Shown in pieces: positions 1-7,998 of a stretch of 25,373 bases of DNA. The stretch's first letter is position 1. Each line of letters starts with the position of its first letter. The stretch is from DATJKD01 sp963728295 (GTDB lineage Bacteria; Pseudomonadota; Gammaproteobacteria; Steroidobacterales; Steroidobacteraceae): the NCBI GenBank assembly GCA_963728295.1, contig CAVSKB010000010.1, forward strand, positions 1-25,373, written 5' to 3'. The notes beneath the pieces are model-generated. The model was not told the origin of the DNA and made no database searches. It was given only the letters and a program-made list of their open reading frames with translations. Both the position numbers and the translations under genes were made by a program.

Positions 1-88
1 CATGGTGCCTCCGACCTGGAGCGCGTGCCCCTAGTGAGACGTTCCACTTGGCCGAGGCCTGCGCAACATGCAGGCGAATGTCGGCGTG

Positions 89-1106
89 TCAGCGCCCACG
101 CGATCGTCGGCCACCACCACCCCCGACTCGCAAACTGCCGACTTCCCGTCTGCCGGGCAGAATAATCGCGGTTCAGCTGCGACATGTCCCGTGAGCCGCC
201 GGCCTGCCCCGTTCGTGTCTGGCTGGACATCGAGCCCTGCTCGCGCTGCCGCGATTGCTGTTGGCTCTCCGGCCGGGTGGGTGTGTCGACGTTCTGCCAT
301 GAACCGTTCTGGTACGTTGACCAGCCTTCGTCCGATTTCTTGTAGACGCTGCCGTCGCGACCCGCGTACAGATCGCCACTGCCGGTCTGCGCCACCGTCG
401 TACGATTTCCTCCCTGCGAAATAGATGCTGCCTGCGCACCGGACGACGACTCGATCTTCGAGGCGCTCGAAGTTCCGCTGCGTTGCGTGCTGGTGGACAC
501 GGTATCGCCACTGCCGGTCGTGAACGACCCTTCGCGCGTCACTTCACCCGCGCTGCGCGAGGTTTCGATGGTTCCCGAGCCTCCGTTGGCGCCCTGAATC
601 GTGCTCGAGCCAGTCAGTTGCCCGTCTTCGACCTGGCGCTGGGTCTGCTGCGATCCGCCCTTCGACGTCTCGCGGCTCACGCTCTGCGTCTTGTTGTCGA
701 AGTCAGTGGTGCGCTCGGTGGTTACCGACTGGTTGCCACGTTGCACTGTCCGGTCCATCGAGAGCTTTTCGGAGTCTTCGTCGTAGTTCCGCGCCGTCTC
801 CGTGTAGACGCCGGTGCGCTGGTTGTAGGTTTCCCCGTAGCTTGCCCACTCTTCGCTGTTCCACCCGGTCTCGACATATCCGTAGCGTCCAGTGCTCGGG
901 TTGTATGCCTGGTTGTAGCTGGCGCCGCCGTAGGGCCCGTCGTACACCGAACGTGATCCGTACCCGCCGGTGGCCGGGTTGTACCAGCTGCCATACCCGT
1001 ACGTGCCCCAATACGGGTAATAGGCCCCGTATGCGTAGTAGGGAGGGTAGTACCAACCCGTGCCATACATCGCCACTCCCGCAACGACATAGACATTCGT
1101 GCTGTT
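89..1106 (-). pseudogene. C-terminal half of the secreted Tyr/Gly/Asn-rich protein, out of frame with its N-terminal half
   Basis: This is the downstream continuation of the secreted protein at 1105-2598. The upstream frame stops at a TAA at 1105-1107. One base over, the minus strand stays open for about 330 codons with strongly protein-like sequence. It begins NSTNVYVVAGVAMYGTG, then has a Tyr/Pro-rich stretch and repeated motifs of the form YNPATGGYG, YNPSTGRYG and YNQRTGVYT. A long Ser/Thr/Gly/Gln-rich part follows, with two similar GSGD modules (TGSGDTVS, TGSGDLYAGRDGSVYKK). Near the end, GSRQFASRG runs into a five-C run (plus strand, about 111-115). Removing one base there gives the end GGGGRRSRGR and a TGA at 89-91, a typical Gly/Arg-rich tail. 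Proteins I recall with this architecture are often labelled carbohydrate-binding family V/XII, but binding is not established. Two frame changes (about 1105 and 113) are needed. Sequencing error or true inactivation are both possible. Confidence 0.6.
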
Positions 1107-2598
1107 AGGACGGCGGATAGGTGTACACCACCGTCGTCGGTATCGACTGGTACACGGTCACCTGGGTGACGTGATAGGAAGGTGAGCTCGGAGGTATCGT
1201 GTAGATCGCGCTCGGCACCGCGGTGGCCACTGCCCAGGGACCGCTCGCAGCATCGCCGACGTACCAGACACCGGCATAACAGAGGTAGTACTTGCCCTGG
1301 ACCTGCAGGACGTCGTAACTCGTATTGACGCCGCGCGCGACGAGAGTTCCCTCGATGGCTTCGAACTTCGGCGTCCCGGCGTAGCTCACCTGCACCGGCG
1401 GTGCGGCGTTGCGCGCCACCGTATTCTTCGCTGGCAACATCGCTTCCAGCGCGGCCATCCGCGCCTCGGTGGTCCCCGGCACCGACGCACGCACCTGCGC
1501 CATGCGATGGTCAACCGGAATGCTGCCGAATGCATCAGGTAGCAGGTTTACGAAGGTCCAGGGACCCGCGTTCAAGTTCGCTGTCGAAAACCACCGACCC
1601 GAAGCGAGGAAGTACCAGGTGGTGCCGAGGCGAAACAGCGGGCTCGCGCTGTTGCGCACATACGAAAGCCCACCGGTACCCGGAATCTCCTCGAGCTTTG
1701 CAGTGCCGTCCGTGACGATCAGCTCCGCCGGTGCCTGTGTCATGAGCACCGTGGGCACCGGTTGCGTCGTTGACTTCGGCGGGACCGCCGCACGAATGGC
1801 GGCGTTCGGGCCGTCCGCCGCGATCTTCGTAAACTCCGGTGGCAACTTGGTTGTAACGGACCAGGGGCCCTCGAGCTTTTTCGCCGTCAGCCAGCGCTCA
1901 CCGGCCAGCAAATAGAAACTCTGGCCTTTCGCATCAGTAAACGTCGGCCAGTTCGCGTTCACGACCACCTGCAGTGTCGTCTTCTCCAACGTCTGCAGCG
2001 CAGGCTGGCCGTTAACGAACAACAATATGGTCGGGATGTCGCGGACGTAGATAGGCGGTGGCTTGGTGCTGAAGCCCGGTGGCGCCGGCGTCTCCAACAC
2101 GCCGTCGGCCAGATGCGCCAGGAAAAAATCGAGCGGAATATCCAGGCTGGTCCGTGTCGCGGCGTTCTTGATCGCATCGGTATAGGCGGCAGGCACCTTG
2201 CCCGAGAACACCACGTGGTCCACTTTCGGCGCACGCACGGTTACCAGGCGCGCAGGGAGATTGACCTCTGTCGTTCCGCTCACAGTCATCGTGCCGTAGC
2301 GCACCGCCGATCCGTCCGACGGGCTGAGCTCGAACGCAATCCCGGCCTCGAAGCGCTCAAACCCGGGCCAGCTTCGAACCTGCGGGGCGTACAGCAGCAC
2401 CGAGTGGCCGCCCATCAGGCGCCGCTGGGGATAAACGAAACTGGGGGCCCCATCGATCCCAACAAGGGGCGCTTCCGCAGCGCCCGCAGGCTGCACCTGC
2501 GCGCCCTTGGTCTGCGCCGACGCGATCGATGACATTGCAGCCAGCACAACGAAGACCGCGCTCTGTGCGAGCAGCTGTGAGCGGGGTTTCACGATCAC
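1105..2598 (-). CDS. Secreted Tyr/Gly-rich protein, N-terminal 497 residues (carbohydrate-binding V/XII-like)
   Basis: The product is exported: residues 1-28 form a signal peptide (charged start, hydrophobic core, cleavage near IASA|Q). The mature part holds three or four repeated strand-rich modules. Each has a central aromatic motif such as QSFYLLAGERWLTAKKLEGPW, TTWYFLASGRWFSTANLNAGPW or KYYLCYAGVWYVGDAASGPW, followed by a lead-in like VPSAIYTIPPSSPSYHVT. This W/Y-x-GPW module is why I compare it with proteins annotated as carbohydrate-binding family V/XII; the ligand is unknown. The start at 2598 is GTG, and another GTG lies two codons on at 2592; AAGGAAGG just upstream fits either. The gene is 37 bases after the repeat lipoprotein and is probably co-transcribed with it and the VOC gene. 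The frame ends at TAA just before the natural Tyr-rich continuation, so this is almost certainly only the first part of a protein of about 830 residues. Confidence 0.75.
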   Translation of the reverse strand: MIVKPRSQLLAQSAVFVVLAAMSSIASAQTKGAQVQPAGAAEAPLVGIDGAPSFVYPQRRLMGGHSVLLYAPQVRSWPGFERFEAGIAFELSPSDGSAVRYGTMTVSGTTEVNLPARLVTVRAPKVDHVVFSGKVPAAYTDAIKNAATRTSLDIPLDFFLAHLADGVLETPAPPGFSTKPPPIYVRDIPTILLFVNGQPALQTLEKTTLQVVVNANWPTFTDAKGQSFYLLAGERWLTAKKLEGPWSVTTKLPPEFTKIAADGPNAAIRAAVPPKSTTQPVPTVLMTQAPAELIVTDGTAKLEEIPGTGGLSYVRNSASPLFRLGTTWYFLASGRWFSTANLNAGPWTFVNLLPDAFGSIPVDHRMAQVRASVPGTTEARMAALEAMLPAKNTVARNAAPPVQVSYAGTPKFEAIEGTLVARGVNTSYDVLQVQGKYYLCYAGVWYVGDAASGPWAVATAVPSAIYTIPPSSPSYHVTQVTVYQSIPTTVVYTYPPS

Positions 2599-2635
2599 AC
2601 CTTCCTTGTGTCGCAGAGCTCTTCGATGATCGCGA

Positions 2636-3004
2636 CTAGCGGGTACGTCGCGGCATCGGACGCGACGCGGGACGGGACATGCTTCGCGCCGGTCGCTGGC
2701 TCGCGGACGGGCGCGTGGAGGGCATCGACGGTCGCGTCGACGGCTGCTGCGACGGTCGGGTCGACGGTTGCTGCGCCGGAAGAGTGGTCGGCCACCCCGG
2801 ACGATTCTCCGGCGGGTTGACCACGATCGGCCGGTCGTCGTCGTACCAGTACCCGGGATTGCCGTAATAGCTCCCGTAGTACCCGCCGTAGCCGTAGCTG
2901 ACGCCGATGCTGGAGCTGCTGGAGCCGGACGATTCGCATCCGGCGATGCTGACCAAGGTCATCCCCAGGATTCCCCAGCACAGCAGTCGAAGGGCGCTGT
3001 TCAT
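2636..3004 (-). CDS. Small lipoprotein with PSTRP repeats
   Basis: A 122-residue predicted lipoprotein. Residues 1-23 are a lipoprotein signal with lipobox SIAGC (Cys23). A Ser-rich linker follows, then a Tyr/Gly block (YGYGGYYGSYYGNPGYWYDDD) and a Pro-rich tail with QQPSTRPSQQPSTRPSMPSTRP repeats and a basic C-terminus (PMPRRTR). The start is well supported: ATG at 3004 is preceded by a perfect AAGGAGG at 6-base spacing, and it overlaps the VOC stop as ATGA, so the two are translationally coupled. The Tyr/Gly block echoes the Tyr-rich C-terminal part of the neighbouring secreted protein, which suggests a shared extracytoplasmic role. The Pro/Ser/Thr/Arg tail looks disordered and could span or bind the cell wall. 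I recognise no family and assign no function. Confidence 0.8.
   Translation of the reverse strand: MNSALRLLCWGILGMTLVSIAGCESSGSSSSSIGVSYGYGGYYGSYYGNPGYWYDDDRPIVVNPPENRPGWPTTLPAQQPSTRPSQQPSTRPSMPSTRPSASQRPARSMSRPASRPMPRRTR
2736..2783 (-). repeat. 24-base tandem repeat, two units, inside the lipoprotein gene
   Basis: Two adjacent 24-base units begin GTCGACGG and run through CTGCTGCGACGG or TTGCTGCGCCGG on the plus strand. They encode successive QQPSTRPS units on the minus strand; a shorter PSTRP copy lies beside them. The copy number could vary by slippage without breaking the frame. Confidence 0.6.
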
Positions 3005-3903
3005 GGCGCCTCCTTGCGGGCTGCGGTCCACTCGGCCACGGCAACCGGCGCGCCCGTCGGGTCGAGCAACAGAGCCACAGAGGTGCCGTGCGCGGCGGTT
3101 GGCTCCATGACGACGGCGCCACCGGCAGTGCGTGCCTTGGCCACGGTGTCTGCTACGTTTTCCACCCGGATGTATGGAACCCATGTCGTCGGGACCTTGG
3201 CCGGCTTCGGCAGAATGCCGGCACGGTAGTATCCGCCGGCCGCGAGATAGAGGCCGGGTGTTTCGTCTGAGTTCGCCCCGTCCACCACCTCGTAGCCAGC
3301 GACGCTCTTGTAGAAGTCAGCCATCCTCGCCGGATCGTCCGCCCACAGCTCCACCCACAGCCACTGGTTGTTGTCGCCGGCGTAGTCCTCGGGGTCGCCT
3401 GTCGTGGAGTCGATGACCCCGAACGCCGCCCCTTCGGGATCGCTGAACACCGCGACTTTGCCCCGCTGCCCAAGCGTCGCTGGGGCCATCAACACCTTGC
3501 CACCACCAGCCGTCACGCGCCCCGCGGCCGCTTCGACGTCCGCGACGGACACCAGGCCCACCCAGCGAGCATCGGGCTTGATTGACCGATCGCGCGCGTT
3601 CGAGAAGACCATCCCACCAATCGGGGTGCCGTTCGCAACGACGAGGGTATAGGTCTTCTTATCGTCCTTCGGCCCGTAGGTCTCAAACTTCCAATCGAAG
3701 ACCTTGCCGTAGAACTCGGCGGCCACGCCCACGTCACGAGTCAGCAATTCAGCCCAGACCCACCGGCCCGGATGTTTCTGCTGCGTGGGCGGATCGGTAA
3801 TCGGTGGCCAGTACGTTTCGGGGGTCGCCGCTGTTGCGGCTGCCATGGCCAGGAGACCGATCGCGCAGCACAGGGCTCTGCTGCGCAGAATACTTCGAGG
3901 CAT
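3001..3903 (-). CDS. Secreted two-domain VOC (glyoxalase/bleomycin-resistance fold) protein
   Basis: A 300-residue protein with two vicinal-oxygen-chelate modules in tandem. The first starts near residue 47 (RWVWAELLTRDVGVAAEFYGKVFDW) and ends with VAVFSDPEGAAFGVID. The second starts QWLWVELWADDPARMADFYKSVAGY and ends VALLLDPTGAPVAVAEW. This pattern is typical of VOC proteins, which bind small ligands or metals; the substrate cannot be read from sequence. I chose ATG at 3903 because a signal-like segment follows directly (basic start, CCAIGLLAMAAATAA, cleavage near residue 25). Upstream in-frame starts would add an N-terminal stretch lacking that character. A VOC protein with an export signal is less usual than a cytoplasmic one. 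Its stop overlaps the repeat lipoprotein start, so the two are probably one transcript. It is divergent from the barrel gene starting at 3993. Confidence 0.85.
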   Translation of the reverse strand: MPRSILRSRALCCAIGLLAMAAATAATPETYWPPITDPPTQQKHPGRWVWAELLTRDVGVAAEFYGKVFDWKFETYGPKDDKKTYTLVVANGTPIGGMVFSNARDRSIKPDARWVGLVSVADVEAAAGRVTAGGGKVLMAPATLGQRGKVAVFSDPEGAAFGVIDSTTGDPEDYAGDNNQWLWVELWADDPARMADFYKSVAGYEVVDGANSDETPGLYLAAGGYYRAGILPKPAKVPTTWVPYIRVENVADTVAKARTAGGAVVMEPTAAHGTSVALLLDPTGAPVAVAEWTAARKEAP

Positions 3904-3992
3904 CGGGGGGATTCCGTGAGACCTGGCGGGATGCCGCATACTGATCGCTAAATGACCCCGTATCAAGGTAGCTGCCCCTGTCGAGAAGATCG

Positions 3993-4907
3993 GTGAGGGC
4001 ATTCCTCTGTGCGGCTATCACGCTCCCGCTTCTGCTGGCGTCGGTGCGCGCATCGGCGCAGGAACTGGAGCCGCGGGCCTACTCGAACGCTCCGGTCGGG
4101 CTCAACTTCCTCGTCGCCGGCCTCAACTATATCGAAGGCGGCATCGCCACCGATCCGGCGGGGCCGATCGAGAACGCTGAGCTCGCGGTTTGGAGTCCCG
4201 TCCTGGGTTACGCGCGTACGCTCGACGTCGCGGGCAAGTCTGCGAAGGTCGACGTCGTCGTTCCTTACGGCTTTCTCTCGGGCACGGCGGATGTCGCCGG
4301 CCAGCCGCGCGATCGAGAGGTCTCCGGCTTCTGGGATCCGAAGCTTCGTTTTTCGATGAACTTCTTCGGCGCTCCGGCGCTCGCTGCGCAGGAGTTCGCG
4401 CGCTACCGGCAAGACTGGATCATGGGAATGAGCCTGCAGGTCGGAATCCCGCTCGGCCAGTACGACGACGAGCGCGTGGTCAACCTCGGCACTAACCGCT
4501 GGTCGATCAAGCCGGAACTGGGGGTCTCGAAAGCGTTGGGACGCTGGACGGTCGAGCTCGCGGCGGCTGCCACATTCTATTCCGACAACGACGACTACTT
4601 CGGAAATCAAACCCGCGAGCAGGAGCCAGTCTATTCCGTCCAGGGGCATCTGCTTTACACCTTTGCCTCGCGAATCTGGCTCGGCGTTGACGGCACTTAC
4701 TATGAGGGCGGCACCACCACGATCGACGGAGTCGAATCGAGCGATCCGTTGCGCAGCTCGCGCCTCGGGCTCACGCTCTCCCTGCCTGTCAACGCGCAGA
4801 GCTCGATCAAGCTCTTCGCCCACAGTGGCATCTCAGTCCGCACCGGCACCGACTTCGACGCCATCGGGGCCGCTTGGCAATACAGGTGGGGCGGAGGCCT
4901 GAAGTAG
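3993..4907 (+). CDS. Outer-membrane beta-barrel, MetA/phenol-degradation transporter family-like
   Basis: A 304-residue protein with a signal peptide (residues 1-22, cleavage ASA|Q) and a body of alternating amphipathic strands rich in Gly, Tyr and Trp. Examples are VGLNFLVAGLNYIEGG near the start and GLTLSLPVNAQSSIKLFAHSG near the end, closing with AWQYRWGGGLK. The opening and length resemble the 'MetA-pathway of phenol degradation' outer-membrane family (PF13557), which is often encoded near aromatic catabolism. No catabolic genes are visible here. The start is GTG at 3993 with a weak GAGAAG upstream. It is transcribed divergently from the VOC operon, with about 90 bases between, and converges on the aquaporin gene. 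Confidence 0.75.
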   Translation: MRAFLCAAITLPLLLASVRASAQELEPRAYSNAPVGLNFLVAGLNYIEGGIATDPAGPIENAELAVWSPVLGYARTLDVAGKSAKVDVVVPYGFLSGTADVAGQPRDREVSGFWDPKLRFSMNFFGAPALAAQEFARYRQDWIMGMSLQVGIPLGQYDDERVVNLGTNRWSIKPELGVSKALGRWTVELAAAATFYSDNDDYFGNQTREQEPVYSVQGHLLYTFASRIWLGVDGTYYEGGTTTIDGVESSDPLRSSRLGLTLSLPVNAQSSIKLFAHSGISVRTGTDFDAIGAAWQYRWGGGLK

Positions 4908-4932
4908 TGCCGCTGGCCTACGGCTTGCTCCG

Positions 4933-4947
4933 CGCACCCATGGTGCG
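4933..4947. terminator. Short inverted repeat between convergent genes (possible terminator)
   Basis: CGCACC-CAT-GGTGCG is a perfect 6-bp stem with a 3-base loop. It sits in the 62-base gap between the barrel gene (plus) and the aquaporin gene (minus). No T-run follows on either strand, so an intrinsic terminator is only a weak suggestion. Confidence 0.25.
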
Positions 4948-4969
4948 AAAGAACCGACGCCGATCGCTC

Positions 4970-5701
4970 TCAAAATGGTACAGCTTCGCCACTTCGATTC
5001 GCTTCGCCAGGGAAACTGAAGACCAATACGGCCGCGAGGGTACCGATCAGCGGACCTACCCAATAGATCCACCATCCCTGCCATTCTCCTGAGATGATTG
5101 CCGGGCCGAGGCTGCGAGCGGGATTCGTGCTCGTGCCGGACAACGGGGCCTCGACATACACCATCACGGCATACAGAAACGGAAACATCGCCGGCGTGAA
5201 TGGGCGAAGTCTTCGAAACCCGAGCGATACGCATAACACGCCGATCAAGGCGAAGGTCGCGATCGCTTCACCCATCAACACGGTCCCAAGGGCGTAGCCT
5301 TCGCCTGGCAGTGTTGCGCCGAACGCCACGCTGCGGCCCATCGCACCCCAACCAAGGAGCGGCAGCGCGCCCACTGTTGCACCGACCAGCTGCGCGAAGA
5401 CGTAGCTGAGGGCAATCCGCGAGTCGAGCTTGCCCATCAGCCAGAACCCCAAGGTGACGACCGGGTTGATGTGCGCCCCGCTTTCTTCCCCGACGGGAGA
5501 CAAGGCAATGAGGGCTCCCGTGGTGCCAAAAAGAAAACCGGTGATCAGCGGCCGCACTCCTTCGTCCGGCACGACTCGCACGACAGGACTGCCGGCGCCG
5601 AACATCAGGATGACCAGAGACAAGCCGACCAATACCAGCAGTGCCGTACCGACCAACTCGGAAAGCAGCGGCTGCCAGGGAACACGCCGACCGCGTGACA
5701 T
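4970..5701 (-). CDS. Aquaporin / MIP family channel
   Basis: A 243-residue membrane protein with six hydrophobic helices and the two half-helix motifs of the major intrinsic protein family. The first is SGAHINPVVTLGFW (NPV at residues 79-81, where NPA is usual); the second is SGTSTNPARSLGPA (NPA at 193-195). The length is normal for bacterial aquaporins. The family passively conducts water and sometimes glycerol or other small neutral solutes across the inner membrane; selectivity here cannot be decided by eye. The first-motif Ala to Val change is a real deviation at the pore constriction. The start ATG at 5701 has AAAGG at 6-base spacing. It lies 34 bases after the DUF2955 gene in the same direction, so it is probably the last gene of the efflux operon. 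Confidence 0.92.
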   Translation of the reverse strand: MSRGRRVPWQPLLSELVGTALLVLVGLSLVILMFGAGSPVVRVVPDEGVRPLITGFLFGTTGALIALSPVGEESGAHINPVVTLGFWLMGKLDSRIALSYVFAQLVGATVGALPLLGWGAMGRSVAFGATLPGEGYALGTVLMGEAIATFALIGVLCVSLGFRRLRPFTPAMFPFLYAVMVYVEAPLSGTSTNPARSLGPAIISGEWQGWWIYWVGPLIGTLAAVLVFSFPGEANRSGEAVPF

Positions 5702-5735
5702 TCAGGCCTTTGTCCTGCTCGCTTAGTCAGCCTGC

Positions 5736-6770
5736 CTACGTGCCAGACCGTAGTATTCGGCTACCGCCAAGACGGTCGGCGCGCATCCGCTCCAGAGCGA
5801 CGATCGCGACCCACGCATACAGCGTCACCGCGACGAACAAGCTGAAACGCACCGCGAACCCCCGATAGACGTCGTTGCCCGCGGCGCTGTCCTGCACGGC
5901 GGGGCCGAGCAGGATCAGCATCGTGACGACCACGTTTATCCAGAAGGACGGTGCAAAGCGCGTGGCGATGACTCCGCACAGCTTGCCTCCGAAGTAGATG
6001 CCAAACAGCAGCATCCACAGGAAGAACATCCACAGGCTGGGCTGGATCTGGAGCACGAACCAGAACAGCATTGCGAGGCAACCGGCGAGGAACGTTGACC
6101 CCAGCAGCTCGCGCCCCGCTTCCCGTGCGCTGACAACCGACCCCTGCTGCCCGAGCAGCACGGTCTTCATGATCGTCGGCATGTAGAGGGTGGGATTGGA
6201 GAACGTCACGAGCAACGGCGGCAGAACGATCAGCGTAGCACGCAAGGCGATCCAGCTCGCTTCGTCGGCAGCGGCCGTCGGATCCGGTCCCGGGCCGCCC
6301 CTGCCCGGATCCTCCGGAAAGACGGGATAGATGATCCACTGGCAGACGATCGCGAGCGCGATGCCGACCGCGAGCGCGTCGACAACGGCGGCCGCGAGGG
6401 AATACTCAACAAGCCCCGCGGCCGGAATCAGTGTGAAGCCGACGGTGAGGAGCGTACCGACCAGCGCCTCGCCGCGACCAACGCTCACGAACACGCTCAG
6501 ATACAGACCCGCGGCGATGATCAGAACCGCGGATAACGCGTAGTCTCTCAAGAACGGGATCAGCAGCAACCCCACACCCGTAGTAACCAACACGACCACG
6601 ATCAGCCCGAGCAGACCCTTCAACCCAGGGGGTTGCGCCGGCGTGGCCGTAAGCAGCACAGCAAACAGCGGCGCGAGGAAAGGCAACGGCATGCGGAGGC
6701 CGTAGGCGAAGACAAGGGATAACGCCACGACTGCAGCGAAGCGGAACGTGCGCCGGGCGCCGATCGGCAT
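5736..6770 (-). CDS. DUF2955-type inner-membrane protein of an efflux operon
   Basis: About 344 residues with two blocks of closely packed hydrophobic helices, an early one (AAVVALSLVFAYGLRMPLPFLAPLFAV onward) and a later one (LFWFVLQIQPSLWMFFLWMLLFGIYFGGK). A hydrophilic, acidic linker (FPEDPGRGGPGPDP) separates them. This duplicated arrangement matches DUF2955/aromatic-acid-exporter-like permeases (fusaric acid resistance type), which work with a HlyD adaptor and an outer-membrane factor. The substrate is unknown. I chose ATG at 6770. A TTG at 6791 overlaps the HlyD stop (TTGA) and would add seven residues; neither has a strong ribosome site. The preceding HlyD gene is effectively contiguous, supporting co-assembly. 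Confidence 0.8.
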   Translation of the reverse strand: MPIGARRTFRFAAVVALSLVFAYGLRMPLPFLAPLFAVLLTATPAQPPGLKGLLGLIVVVLVTTGVGLLLIPFLRDYALSAVLIIAAGLYLSVFVSVGRGEALVGTLLTVGFTLIPAAGLVEYSLAAAVVDALAVGIALAIVCQWIIYPVFPEDPGRGGPGPDPTAAADEASWIALRATLIVLPPLLVTFSNPTLYMPTIMKTVLLGQQGSVVSAREAGRELLGSTFLAGCLAMLFWFVLQIQPSLWMFFLWMLLFGIYFGGKLCGVIATRFAPSFWINVVVTMLILLGPAVQDSAAGNDVYRGFAVRFSLFVAVTLYAWVAIVALERMRADRLGGSRILRSGT

Positions 6771-6787
6771 CACGGCATCATTCCAGT

Positions 6788-7984
6788 TCAATGGACATAC
6801 GACAGCAAGCTTGCAATGCGGATGTATGCCTTGCCGAGCAGCTTCAGCAGCCCGGTCCCTTCGCTGTAGACCATGACGGAAGCCTGCCCACCGATGCGCA
6901 ACTGCTCCCGCAACGCCGAGTCCTGCTCGCTATCAAAGCCGATGATGACCGGAAAGCGCTGCGACTGGCGCAACCAGTCGCGGTCGTTCTGGATAGTCGG
7001 CAGGGCTCCCGCCGGCGGGTTGCGACCCGCGCCGACGCCGAGGCCGAGGCTGCGCACCTCGCCCCGAAACACCTGTCCCGGCAGCACGTCGAACAAGATC
7101 TCGACCGGCGTCCCCACCTTCATGTGACCCAGGTTGTTCTCGGTGAACTCCGCGTTGACCCACAAGTCGTGAATGCCGATGAGCGTCAGCACGGCGCTGC
7201 CGGTACCGGCGAACTGGCCCACCTCGGCGCGCAGGTCCGTCACGACGCCGCGTGTTGACGCCTTGATCACTGTGTTGGCGAGGTCCAGCTCCGCCTTGTC
7301 CACTGCCGTCAGCGCCGTGTTGAGTATCGTATTGTTATCGGCATCGTCACCGCCCATCTGTTCGATGGCCCGCTGGATGTCGGCCTCCGCAGCCGTCACC
7401 TGCGCCCGCGCCGTCTCCAGGCTCGCGCGGGCGAGTTCCACCCGGCGCACCGAGATCGTACCGGGGTCCCGTTCATGCAGTCGCTCCAGGCGCACGGAGT
7501 CCTGACGCGCCTTCTTCTCATTTGCCTGCGCTGCACGCAGATTCGCCCGGGTTGTCGCCACGACCGCGCTGCCGGCACCCACCTGCTTGCGCGCGTTCTC
7601 GAGATCGGACCGTGCCTTGTTCAGGGCGATCTGATACTGCGACCGGTCGATCTCGAACAGCGGCTGACCCTCCTCCACTTCCTGGTTGTTGCTGACGGAT
7701 ACCTTTGTCACCTTTCCCGCGACCTGCGGAGCAACCCCGATGACGTATCCCTCGATCCTCGCCTGGGTCGTGTACGGCGTGTAGCGATCGGCGAGCAAGT
7801 ACCACGTAAGGCTGAGCAGTATCGCGATTACTACGGCGAGCGTCCCCTTCCTGACCGAGCGACCGGCAGCTTCTTGCCGCGCTTCGCTGCTCTTCTCGGC
7901 TTGAACCTTCCTGCGGTCGTCCCGTTCAGGCTCGTCGTCGACGAGGCCTTGCTCGCTTCCTGCCTCGTTTTTCGTATCACTCAT
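6788..7984 (-). CDS. HlyD-family periplasmic adaptor subunit of an efflux pump
   Basis: A 398-residue membrane-fusion protein. An acidic/basic cytoplasmic N-terminus leads to one membrane helix (about residues 48-64). Next comes the first half of a biotinyl-lipoyl-like domain (IEGYVIGVAPQVAGKVTKVSVSNNQEVEEGQPLFEID, about 77-113). A long Ala/Glu/Arg-rich coiled-coil hairpin (about 115-235) is followed by the second half (ANTVIKASTRGVVTDLRAEVGQF) and a beta-barrel domain. This is the EmrA/HlyD layout linking an inner-membrane permease to an outer-membrane channel. I took ATG at 7984, with GGAG about ten bases upstream, rather than an upstream start that would overlap the NodT gene. It lies 14 bases after the outer-membrane factor gene. 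Confidence 0.92.
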   Translation of the reverse strand: MSDTKNEAGSEQGLVDDEPERDDRRKVQAEKSSEARQEAAGRSVRKGTLAVVIAILLSLTWYLLADRYTPYTTQARIEGYVIGVAPQVAGKVTKVSVSNNQEVEEGQPLFEIDRSQYQIALNKARSDLENARKQVGAGSAVVATTRANLRAAQANEKKARQDSVRLERLHERDPGTISVRRVELARASLETARAQVTAAEADIQRAIEQMGGDDADNNTILNTALTAVDKAELDLANTVIKASTRGVVTDLRAEVGQFAGTGSAVLTLIGIHDLWVNAEFTENNLGHMKVGTPVEILFDVLPGQVFRGEVRSLGLGVGAGRNPPAGALPTIQNDRDWLRQSQRFPVIIGFDSEQDSALREQLRIGGQASVMVYSEGTGLLKLLGKAYIRIASLLSYVH

Positions 7985-7998
7985 CGCGACGTCTCCGA

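Noticed and set aside
68..424. Plus-strand frame at the left edge
   Set aside because: It lies opposite the Ser/Gln-rich secreted protein and has no family motif or domain; its composition is that of an antisense shadow.
3963..4823. Minus-strand frame of 286 codons
   Set aside because: It is opposite a barrel gene with a clear signal peptide, and is strongly Arg/Asp/Glu-rich as expected of a complement of GC-rich coding sequence.
4933..4947. Inverted repeat as a regulator site or riboswitch
   Set aside because: It is only a 6-bp stem without a T-run or conserved flanks; kept only as a weak terminator candidate.
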